From: Sandaracinaceae bacterium
GTDB taxonomy: Bacteria; Myxococcota_A; Polyangia; Polyangiales; Houyiibacteriaceae
Length of the DNA: 64,000 bases
NCBI GenBank assembly: GCA_020633055.1
Contig: JACKEJ010000006.1
Span: 124,001-188,000, forward strand
Reading direction: 5' to 3'
Numbering within the stretch: position 1 is the stretch's first letter; each line of letters opens with the position of its first letter. A program made the position numbers and the translations under genes. Below the pieces are notes generated by a model, which saw only the letters and a program-made list of their open reading frames with translations, ran no database searches and had not been told where the DNA came from. Positions 57,889-64,000 of the stretch are shown here, piece by piece.

Positions 57889-58022
57889 CGTGAATGCACC
57901 GAGGAGCGTGTGAACGACGCTTCACGGGTCGCCGTGCGCGCCGAAGCCCGGATACGTCGAGAGACGCGCGATCCACGGCACAATCGGCCCATTCGAAGGA
58001 ACTCGCCCCGACGGTGAATGGC

Positions 58023-58038
58023 TGGCACTCTCCTTGCG
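58023..58038 (+). promoter_or_regulatory. Sigma-54 (-24/-12) promoter candidate
   Basis: TGGCAC at 58023-58028, five bases, TTGCG at 58034-58038. The GG and GC pairs are 12 bases apart, matching the sigma-54 consensus. It lies in the 220-base gap downstream of sctV, and would start transcription about 60 bases ahead of the outer-membrane protein gene. No enhancer-binding site was identified. A TACAAT right after it could also act as a sigma-70 -10. Confidence 0.6.
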
Positions 58039-58108
58039 TACAATCGTGGCCATGCGCACCCGCGCCCCGCAACGATTGCTCCGGCACACCACCAAGGGTT
58101 CTTCCGAA

Positions 58109-59056
58109 ATGACTCGGATCACGAAGTTCTCCATCCTCCTCACCACCGTACTGGGTCTCTGCAGCGTGGCCGAGCAGGCCTCCGCGCAGTGCGCCCCTGA
58201 CGCCACGTTCTGCGCCGACGCCCAGGGTCCGCGAGGTCGTGCCACCGTCCAGGTGCGCACAGGTCGCCGCGCGGTCGTGGTGCAGCCCGCGCCGCCCCCA
58301 CCCACGGTGGTGGTGCAGCCAGTGGCCCCCCCGCCGCAGCACGTGGTGGTGGTGCAGCCCGCGCCGCCGCCGCCGCCACAGCGCGTGGTGGTGGTGCAGC
58401 CCGCGCCGCCGCCGCCGCAGCGCGTGGTGGTGGTGCAGCCCGCGCCACCCCCTCCGCAGCAGCAGGTCGTGGTCATGCAGCCTCAGCCGCAGCAGCAGGT
58501 GGTGGTGCAGCCGACACGACGCTGGACCATGGACGACGCCAACCGGCGCATCGTGGGCTTCCACGCAGAGCTCGGCGGCATCGTCGGACCCGACGTGCAG
58601 ATGGGCGGCTTCGCGGCCGGTCTGCGCATCCGCCCCGTCCGCTTCATGGCCATCGACGTCACGGCGGGCGTGTTCGGTGGTACGGACTACGTCGGCAATG
58701 ACCGCGTCGAGATCCCCGTCCGCGCGGATGTGCGCTTCTTCGTCAATCCGCGGCACCGCTTCCAGTTCTACACGCTGGTCGGCGCGGGAGTGTCGGTGGC
58801 GCGTGCACAGAACAACGTCGGCGCGACGCGTGACTTCGTCCACCTCGGCGGCGAGGCCGGAGCGGGCTTCGAGTTCCGCCTCAACCCCGCCATCGCGCTC
58901 AACCTCGACGTGCGAGGGTTCCTCCGCCAGCGCGTCGACTCCGATCCGCGCCCAGAGTTCGTCGAGGTGGACAACACCGGCTTCGTGACGCGCACCACCA
59001 ACACCAGCGGCGGCGCCACCATCAACCTCGGCGGCACAGTCTACTTCGGCCGCTGA
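58109..59056 (+). CDS. Outer-membrane beta-barrel protein with VVVQPAPPPP repeats
   Basis: A 315-residue exported protein. The ATG at 58109 opens a signal peptide (TKFSILLTTVLGLCSVAEQASAQ). Residues of about 55-135 are a Val/Pro/Gln repeat (VVVQPAPPPP, RVVVVQPAPPPPQ). The last 175 residues look like an eight-stranded barrel (VGFHAELGGIVGPDVQMGG, FQFYTLVGAGVSVARA, AALNLDVRGFLRQRV-like strands) closing in TINLGGTVYFGR. Likely outer membrane, with a flexible periplasmic or peptidoglycan-reaching linker. The function is unknown. A sigma-54-type promoter candidate lies just upstream, and a hairpin follows the stop. Confidence 0.72.
   Translation: MTRITKFSILLTTVLGLCSVAEQASAQCAPDATFCADAQGPRGRATVQVRTGRRAVVVQPAPPPPTVVVQPVAPPPQHVVVVQPAPPPPPQRVVVVQPAPPPPQRVVVVQPAPPPPQQQVVVMQPQPQQQVVVQPTRRWTMDDANRRIVGFHAELGGIVGPDVQMGGFAAGLRIRPVRFMAIDVTAGVFGGTDYVGNDRVEIPVRADVRFFVNPRHRFQFYTLVGAGVSVARAQNNVGATRDFVHLGGEAGAGFEFRLNPAIALNLDVRGFLRQRVDSDPRPEFVEVDNTGFVTRTTNTSGGATINLGGTVYFGR
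58272..58512. repeat. Tandem repeat encoding VVVQPAPPPP units
   Basis: A degenerate repeat of about 39 bases inside the outer-membrane protein gene, with units such as CGCGTGGTGGTGGTGCAGCC then CGCGCCGCCGCCGCC. Five clear units can be recognised, each encoding VVVQP plus a proline run. The repeats remain in frame. Confidence 0.85.
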
Positions 59057-59084
59057 GTCGCCGCTCGACGAGCCCTCCGCACGC

Positions 59085-59112
59085 AGCCCCTCGGAGCATC
59101 CTCCGGGGGGCT
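59085..59112 (+). terminator. Hairpin terminator after the outer-membrane protein gene
   Basis: AGCCCCTCGGAG at 59085-59096 pairs with CTCCGGGGGGCT at 59101-59112 around a CATC loop: a 12-base stem with one G-U pair. It lies 28 bases after the stop codon. No T-run follows, so it may act with Rho or only stabilise the transcript. Confidence 0.5.
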
Positions 59113-59200
59113 TCGTCGCGTCGTCCGGCCACGACGGAATGCGCGGCCAGGGCGCGCTTCGTTCGCTGTCCGCGCTACCGATTGTGTCATCCTCTCGGCC

Positions 59201-60427
59201 ATGTCCCGGGACCGCTCCGCCGACATCCACATGAAAGACGGCATCCTGCGGCGCGGCCGCAAGGTGGGGCATGCCGACGCCAAGGGGCGCATCCGCGAGC
59301 GCGACACACGCTTCAAGAAGGGGCGCGAGCTGGGCTACGTGGACGACAAGCAGCGCGTGCGGCGGCGCCGCGGGCGCCTGGGGCAGCGCGGTGAGGTGGT
59401 CGCGCGCATCCGGGGCAACGCCGTCTACGCGCGCGACACCGTGCTGTCTGCGGGTCACAAGCTCGGCTACGTCGACGAGCGGGGCAACGTCTGGCAGGTG
59501 GACTGTCAGGCGTTCCGGGGGCGCATCATCGGCCGCGCGCGAGGGGCCGATCCCGAGTCGGCGTTGGCCTACTTCGTATTGAAGTTCGAGGACGTCGCCA
59601 CCCACGTGGAGGTGCTGGAGGAGAAGATCCGCGCCTCCGAGGACCAGTTCGCGTTCCTGCCGAGGGTGCGTGCCACACGCCAGCTGTTGCCGGAAGTGGA
59701 CGCCCTGGGTGATTTCGACGCGTTGTTCGAGAAGCTGGACGACCTCGAGGAGCTCTGCGTGGTTGGGCTGGGGGACCACTTCACGGCGGAGGGGGGGCTG
59801 GGCAGGCTGCTGACCGACGGCGTCACCATCGACGGCTTGCGCAGCGAGCTGGTGTCCTTGTTGGGCGGCGAGCGCCGCAATCAGATCGATGCGCTGCTCT
59901 ATCGCGCGCGGGGAGCAGTGGATGCGATCAGCGACGGACGCATCCCCACGCTCGCCGACTTCGAGGGGCCGCCCGAGCCGGAGCCGCCCGCGCCCGAGCC
60001 CGACATGGAGCCGGAGCGCGCTCGCCTCGGTCGCTCGCTGGTGTCGTTGGACAGGCTCAGGTCGGAGCTGCTGCGCATCTCTCAGGATCCCACGGCGCCC
60101 GCCGAGGAGCTGCTGGAGCGGGCGCGTCGCACCATCGGCAGCTACCTCGAGTCGGGCGACGAGCCCCGCCGCAACAGCACGCTTCCGCCTCCACCGGGGG
60201 AGCGGAGCGAGCGGCCAGAGCGCTCGGAGCGCGGCAGCGTTCGTCCGGCGGCGCTCATCGCGGGCGTGCGGGCGCACCAGGTCCGAGAGGTGGTCGAGCA
60301 GCGCCTCGACGAGGTGCGCGCTTTCCAGCGCACCCAGGGCGACCGCGTGCTCGAGTGGAAGGACCGCATCGAGCGCATCGCGCTCGGAGACGACGACGAG
60401 GACGGCGACGGCTACGAGCGCGAGTGA
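59201..60427 (+). CDS. Unknown protein with N-terminal repeat and coiled helical region
   Basis: A 408-residue unrecognised protein. The first 115 residues contain four roughly 22-residue repeats of the type [K/R]xGyxDxxGxVxxR, e.g. KVGHADAKGRIRERD, ELGYVDDKQRVRRR and KLGYVDERGNVWQVD. The middle is helical and acidic (HVEVLEEKIRASEDQFAFL; LDDLEELCVVGLGDHFT), and the C-terminal third is highly charged with Pro/Glu linkers and a helix HQVREVVEQRLDEVRAFQ. No signal or membrane segment. It is downstream of sctV and the barrel protein, but has its own leader of about 140 bases. Confidence 0.65.
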   Translation: MSRDRSADIHMKDGILRRGRKVGHADAKGRIRERDTRFKKGRELGYVDDKQRVRRRRGRLGQRGEVVARIRGNAVYARDTVLSAGHKLGYVDERGNVWQVDCQAFRGRIIGRARGADPESALAYFVLKFEDVATHVEVLEEKIRASEDQFAFLPRVRATRQLLPEVDALGDFDALFEKLDDLEELCVVGLGDHFTAEGGLGRLLTDGVTIDGLRSELVSLLGGERRNQIDALLYRARGAVDAISDGRIPTLADFEGPPEPEPPAPEPDMEPERARLGRSLVSLDRLRSELLRISQDPTAPAEELLERARRTIGSYLESGDEPRRNSTLPPPPGERSERPERSERGSVRPAALIAGVRAHQVREVVEQRLDEVRAFQRTQGDRVLEWKDRIERIALGDDDEDGDGYERE

Positions 60428-60460
60428 GCGCGGCTCGCCAGCGCGCGTCGCGGCGGGGTG

Positions 60461-60946
60461 TCAGCTAGCGTCAGGTGCCCGCAGCAGGTCGTCCAGCAGC
60501 GCCGCGCAGGTGCGCTCGCACATGTCGAACACCTCTTCGAAGCCCTCGGGGCCGCCATAGTACGGGTCGGGGACCTCGTCGTCGCCGGGGGTGGCCAGGG
60601 GGTCGTACGTGCGGAAGAGCGTGACCTTCTGCCAGTCCGCGTCGTGGCGGGCCAGCTGGCGCAGGTTTCCGAGGTTGCTGCGATCCATGGCGAGCACGCG
60701 GTCGAAGCGGTCGAAGTCGTCCACCGTGAAGTGTTCGGCCTTGCCGGGCAGCGCGAACCCGCGACGCCGGGCGGTCGCTTGGGCGCGATGGTCCGGTGGG
60801 GAGCCCACGTGCCAAGCCCCGGTGCCCGCGCTGGACACGGCGATGCGTCGCGTCACGCCGCGCTCTCGGACGAGGTGCTCCATGACCCCATGGGCCGTGG
60901 GGGAACGGCAGATGTTGCCGAGGCAGACGAAGCAGACGTGGATCAT
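60461..60946 (-). CDS. Low-molecular-weight protein-tyrosine phosphatase
   Basis: A 161-residue phosphatase of the low-molecular-weight family. The active-site loop is VCLGNICRSPTAHG (Cys at about residue 8, Arg at about 14) and the general acid loop is DPYYGG (about 123). Other conserved stretches are SSAGTGAWHVGSPPDHRA and VLAMDRSNLGNL. Substrates may be phosphotyrosine on proteins, including capsule synthesis kinases. It is convergent with the repeat protein gene. Confidence 0.93.
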   Translation of the reverse strand: MIHVCFVCLGNICRSPTAHGVMEHLVRERGVTRRIAVSSAGTGAWHVGSPPDHRAQATARRRGFALPGKAEHFTVDDFDRFDRVLAMDRSNLGNLRQLARHDADWQKVTLFRTYDPLATPGDDEVPDPYYGGPEGFEEVFDMCERTCAALLDDLLRAPDAS

Positions 60947-60988
60947 CCCCCGCGTTGTACCGCAGGGACGTCGACAGCGTCGTGTCGT

Positions 60989-62467
60989 TCAGTCGGTGAC
61001 CCAGACGCGGCTCGCGCGGAACACGGTCTGGTGCGTGACCACGCCGTGCCAGCCCGCGGGCACGACGGGCCACAGCAGCTGGAACACACGCTGCGCGTCG
61101 ATGGGCGCGAGGTTGACGCAGCCGTGGCTCACCAGCTGCCCGAAGCGCTCGTGCCAGAACGCGGCGTGCAGGGCGATGCCCTGGTCGAAGTACTGTGTGT
61201 AGGGCACGTCTTCGATGCGGTAGCGATCGCTCTCGACGTCACCGCCCAGGTTGCTCATGGTGCTGGTGATCATCTTGCGTTGCACGCGGAAGATGCCGTG
61301 CGGGGTGGGGTGCTCGGTGTCACCCGTCGACACCAGCGTGCTGTAGATTGGCGCGTGGCCGCGATACACGGTGAGGGTCTGCTCGCCCAGGTCCACGTGC
61401 ACCCACGGCTCGTCGTCCTCGATCTCGAAGGGGGGCTCGGCGACCTCGGCCACACCGATGTACCAAGCGCGGGCGTAGCGGTCGCCGTCGAGCACGTGCA
61501 TCACGTTGCCGTCGAACCACTCGCGTCGCTGCCACGACGTGACGATGGTCCCCGCGGGGATGATCGCGGCGTCCGTGTCGCGGAAGAAGCGCCAGTCGCC
61601 GCTGCGGCGGTCCTCGGGCCGCACGTCGGGGATGCGCTCGCGTGGGCGGATGGCGCGCCGCGCCCAGGGGATGGGCAAGGGACGCTCGGCGTTCACTTCG
61701 ACCCCGTGGAAGTCGCTCCCGTCCTTGCGATGCAGCTGAACACGCAGGATGTAGCGCCCGGTGACGGTGCGCGCGAAGCGGCGCTCTTCCCGGCGCACGA
61801 TGCCGGACTTGGCCACGATCACGCCGCGCTCCAGGAAGCGCGCGACACGCGCGGGGGGACCGGGTTCGCTGCGCAGCTCGCCGCGACGCATGCGCGCCGC
61901 TTGGTCGGGGTTGCGCTCCCGCAGGGCCAGGTAGCGCTCCGCCCACGCCATCACCTCGGCGTGCTCCTCGCGCGTGGGCGGGTTGTGGTACTCGGGGACG
62001 AGGTCCTCCTTCACCTTCAAGTATTCGTACGGGAGCGGGGCCGTGCGGTCGGCGGCCACAGCGGACTCGTCTTCGCTAGGGGGCTCGTCGCCGATCTCGA
62101 GCCCCTGACCTGCGCACGCGAAGCCCGTGGGGTAGACCGCGTGCCAACCGGTGGCGCAGCGCGGCGAGGGAGTGCTCTCCGTCTTGACGCGCACCACCGC
62201 GCCCAAACGCAGCCAGCCAATCACGGTCGCGTTGGGCTCCGGGGCGGCGCGCACGGGCAGCTGGACCCCGGTGACCAGCGCATAGCCAGGGAACTCAGCG
62301 TCGATGCGCGCCTGCTCCTCGCGAGCGCGCGCTTCCTCGCGCGCCTCGGTGGCGGACTGCTCATCTACCGGGGTGGTCGACGGAGCGCTGGACGGAGCGG
62401 TCTGGTCGCGGTCGCCGCAGGCGAGCGCCAAGGTGGCGCACAGGATCGCGCTGCCGCCGAGCCTCAC
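60989..62467 (-). CDS. L,D-transpeptidase lipoprotein (YkuD family)
   Basis: A 492-residue exported protein. The GTG at 62467 overlaps the previous stop (GTGA) and opens a lipoprotein signal (GGSAILCATLALACG). Residues of about 70-120 look like an SH3-like region (GVQLPVRAAPEPNATVIGW). The C-terminal half holds the YkuD catalytic domain: WVHVDLGEQTLTVYRG, TPHGIFRVQRKM, the His ALHAAFWH and the nucleophile VSHGCVNLAP (about residues 445-454). It would form 3-3 or lipoprotein links in peptidoglycan, in the periplasm. The upstream Cys-rich lipoprotein is translationally coupled. Confidence 0.88.
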   Translation of the reverse strand: MRLGGSAILCATLALACGDRDQTAPSSAPSTTPVDEQSATEAREEARAREEQARIDAEFPGYALVTGVQLPVRAAPEPNATVIGWLRLGAVVRVKTESTPSPRCATGWHAVYPTGFACAGQGLEIGDEPPSEDESAVAADRTAPLPYEYLKVKEDLVPEYHNPPTREEHAEVMAWAERYLALRERNPDQAARMRRGELRSEPGPPARVARFLERGVIVAKSGIVRREERRFARTVTGRYILRVQLHRKDGSDFHGVEVNAERPLPIPWARRAIRPRERIPDVRPEDRRSGDWRFFRDTDAAIIPAGTIVTSWQRREWFDGNVMHVLDGDRYARAWYIGVAEVAEPPFEIEDDEPWVHVDLGEQTLTVYRGHAPIYSTLVSTGDTEHPTPHGIFRVQRKMITSTMSNLGGDVESDRYRIEDVPYTQYFDQGIALHAAFWHERFGQLVSHGCVNLAPIDAQRVFQLLWPVVPAGWHGVVTHQTVFRASRVWVTD

Positions 62468-63015
62468 TCGATCGTGTCGAGGTCGAAGCTCAGCAGCATG
62501 CCCAGCGCCGGGCATTCTTCGGCGATGGCCGTGCAGTCCGCCGGCAGGAGGTCCTCGACGCCGATGTCGATCGTGTCGAGGTCTTCTGGGGTGAGGCTGC
62601 AGGTGATCTGCCCCGAGATCCGGTTCACGTTCGCGCGCAGCTGACGCATGCAGTCCTCTGCTTCGCCCACCGTGGTGTCGCACGCATCGAACGCCGCCAT
62701 GTTGATGTTGTCGCAGCTCGTGACCATGGGTGGCTCGGCGTTGGAGATGCACACGTCGCGGGCCTCTCGGCAGCTGACGCTCGCCGAGTCGACCCGGATG
62801 CCCACGCTCGTGCAGAACGCCCGCTGGATGGGCCCCGTCACCAGCGCCAGCATCTCGTTGGAGACCGCCACGCACAGGTCCTGGAGGTCCTGCTCGCTCG
62901 CCTCGTCCAGCACCGTCTCCGGCGGGACGCCCGTGCCGAAGGCGCCGTCGCTACAGGCCGAGAGGGTCAGGGGCAGGAACGCAACCAGAGGTGCAACGAG
63001 GTGGAGCTTTCGCAT
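62464..63015 (-). CDS. Small Cys-rich lipoprotein
   Basis: A 183-residue exported lipoprotein (signal ending LPLTLSACSDG). The mature part has about nine cysteines in a helical pattern (DLCVAVSNEM, AFCTSVG, SCREARDVC, CDNINMAAFDAC, DCMRQLR, ECPALGM), typical of disulfide-bonded surface proteins. It is not recognised. Its stop overlaps the L,D-transpeptidase start (GTGA), so the two are cotranslated and may work together at the cell wall. Confidence 0.7.
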   Translation of the reverse strand: MRKLHLVAPLVAFLPLTLSACSDGAFGTGVPPETVLDEASEQDLQDLCVAVSNEMLALVTGPIQRAFCTSVGIRVDSASVSCREARDVCISNAEPPMVTSCDNINMAAFDACDTTVGEAEDCMRQLRANVNRISGQITCSLTPEDLDTIDIGVEDLLPADCTAIAEECPALGMLLSFDLDTIE

Positions 63016-63025
63016 GCCGCACAGC

Positions 63026-63424
63026 CTAGACCGGCTCGGTGGAGGCGTCGAGAGGGGCGCGCTCAGCCTCGTGGGCCCGAGCGATCACGAGCTGCGCCAG
63101 CAGGTCGTGCACGCCCAGCGGCGCGGCCACCCGGAAGGACACTCCGGGGTGCTCTGCGACGGCCTCCGCGACGAGGCGTGGGATGTCCTGCGTGGCGTGG
63201 CGGCCTGGGGCGAGCATGAAGGGCACCACGGTCAGGTGGCTCGCGCCGCGCTGGACGGCGTCGGCCACGGCGTCTGCGATGCTCGGCGCGGCCAGCTCCA
63301 TGTGTGCGCCGATGACGACCGGATAGTCGCTCTGCTCGGCCACCAGCGCGGCCACGGCCCCGACGCTGTCGTTCGCGGCGGCCACGCGGCTGCCGTGATC
63401 CACGATGAGCAGGGCGCGGCTCAC
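63026..63424 (-). CDS. CbiX-like chelatase (sirohydrochlorin cobaltochelatase family)
   Basis: A 132-residue small CbiX-type protein. The GTG start gives the family N-terminus (ALLIVDHGSR with the metal-binding His), then VIGAHMELAAPSIADAV and VVPFMLAPGRHATQDIP, whose histidine completes the site. The family inserts cobalt (or iron) into sirohydrochlorin, in cobalamin or siroheme synthesis. A link to cobS, 8 kb away, is possible but not shown. The upstream gene stops 2 bases before it. Confidence 0.78.
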   Translation of the reverse strand: MSRALLIVDHGSRVAAANDSVGAVAALVAEQSDYPVVIGAHMELAAPSIADAVADAVQRGASHLTVVPFMLAPGRHATQDIPRLVAEAVAEHPGVSFRVAAPLGVHDLLAQLVIARAHEAERAPLDASTEPV

Positions 63425-63426
63425 CG

Positions 63427-64000
63427 TCAGTGGAACTCCCGCAGGTGCGTGATGTACCACGCGTCGTCCCAGGTGATGAGCGTGCGCACCTCGAGCGTGC
63501 GCTCGACGCGCGCGCCGTTCACCTCCGTGCTGTACGTGAGCTGGTTGCGGCGCGCAGACCAGTACGGCAGACGGTTGGCCTCCTCCCGCACCACGACCCA
63601 GCTGCGACGCCGGGAGAGCTCGAGGCGCTCGAAGCGCGCGTCGGCGGGCACCTCCGCGTGCAGCGCATGCACGTCCGCCGTGAACTCGCGCATCAACCGG
63701 TCGTAGATGTGGTCGGGATTGGCGACGCCCTTGATCTGTGCGAACGCCGCGCGCGGGAGGTAGGCCGCGGCGGCCATCTCCGGGTCGCCCGCGAGGATGC
63801 CGCGCAGCAGGGTGCGGGCGCGCTCGAGATCGGCCTCTGCCAGGGGCGGCAGGGGCGGGGCCTCGCGCAGGCGCGGGCTGTTGTGGGCAGGGACGTCACC
63901 ACCGGCCTGGGCGCGGCCAGGCTGCGCGGACGGTGCGAGAGTGACCACGCACGCGGCGACAGCAGCCAGAACGGCGGCGTGGGCGAGCGGTGCGTGGCGC
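63427..64000 (-). CDS. Exported hypothetical protein, N-terminus beyond window
   Basis: A partial protein of at least 190 residues. Reading on past a possible GTG at 63948, the frame stays open to the window end and gives a signal-peptide-like stretch (APLAHAAVLAAVAACVVTLA), so the real start is outside. The mature part (LLRGILAGDPEMAAAAYLPR, YDRLMREFTADVHALHAEV) is helical, followed by beta strands (LTYSTEVNGARVERTLEV). Unrecognised; exported, function unknown. It runs into the CbiX-like gene with a 2-base gap. Confidence 0.6.
   Translation of the reverse strand, partial: RHAPLAHAAVLAAVAACVVTLAPSAQPGRAQAGGDVPAHNSPRLREAPPLPPLAEADLERARTLLRGILAGDPEMAAAAYLPRAAFAQIKGVANPDHIYDRLMREFTADVHALHAEVPADARFERLELSRRRSWVVVREEANRLPYWSARRNQLTYSTEVNGARVERTLEVRTLITWDDAWYITHLREFH

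Noticed and set aside
57746..60277. Long open frame on the minus strand over the sctV end, the barrel protein and the repeat protein
   Set aside because: It overlaps three plus-strand genes with clear signal peptide, barrel or repeat features, and is dominated by His/Arg-rich low-complexity sequence.

Overview
The window looks like chromosomal DNA of a high-GC (about 70 % by eye) Myxococcota bacterium, probably from a Polyangia/Sandaracinaceae-like lineage. The signs are two eukaryote-like Ser/Thr kinases (one with a PEGA domain), lipoproteins with MopE-type Asp/Cys metal-binding motifs and RCC1-like repeats, an AgmX/PglI-type C-terminal domain, very long TPR proteins and many GTG starts. I see no rRNA, tRNA, insertion sequence, prophage or CRISPR array. 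Genes are packed tightly, with many 1-4 base overlaps.

Left part (1-13.8 kb): the tail of speA overlaps a polyprenol-phosphate mannosyltransferase. Next come divergent genes for an exported barrel-like protein and a Cys-rich lipoprotein, a nested palindrome, a DUF4266/DUF3570 pair and trmO. On the minus strand are a type III secretion C-ring protein (sctQ) and a possible needle-length regulator, with heme A synthase (ctaA) between them. A membrane-anchored kinase, a C39-like exported peptidase, a probable frameshifted small gene and glutathione reductase follow.

Middle (13.8-37 kb): an AgmX-domain lipoprotein is translationally coupled to engB. A 1230-residue MopE/Cys-rich/RCC1 lipoprotein is divergent from a kinase, TPR-PEGA protein and MopE lipoprotein operon. 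Housekeeping genes follow: murJ, NAD-type isocitrate dehydrogenase, hslO, an RND-type exporter, rpsT (with a clear promoter and terminator), holA, and a ClpA-type unfoldase.

36-50 kb is dominated by a five-gene minus-strand operon: two giant TPR proteins (1785 and 2048 aa) that appear to share a C-terminal domain and carry in-frame tandem DNA repeats, a small unknown protein, nadD and a DUF2520 protein.

Right part (49-64 kb): an RCC1 lipoprotein, a DUF938 methyltransferase, an Alg5-like glycosyltransferase, two paralogous orphan proteins flanking an SDR oxidoreductase, cobS and a CobC-like phosphatase running into sctV (type III export gate), a sigma-54-type promoter ahead of an outer-membrane barrel protein, an unknown protein with internal repeats, a low-molecular-weight tyrosine phosphatase, an L,D-transpeptidase lipoprotein operon, a CbiX-like chelatase and a partial exported protein.

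The most notable points are the scattered type III secretion parts (sctQ and sctV about 48 kb apart without the rest of the machine in view), the duplicated giant TPR proteins, the undescribed paralog pair around 52-54.5 kb, and the nested palindrome at 3.6 kb. No complete new system can be proven from this sequence alone.
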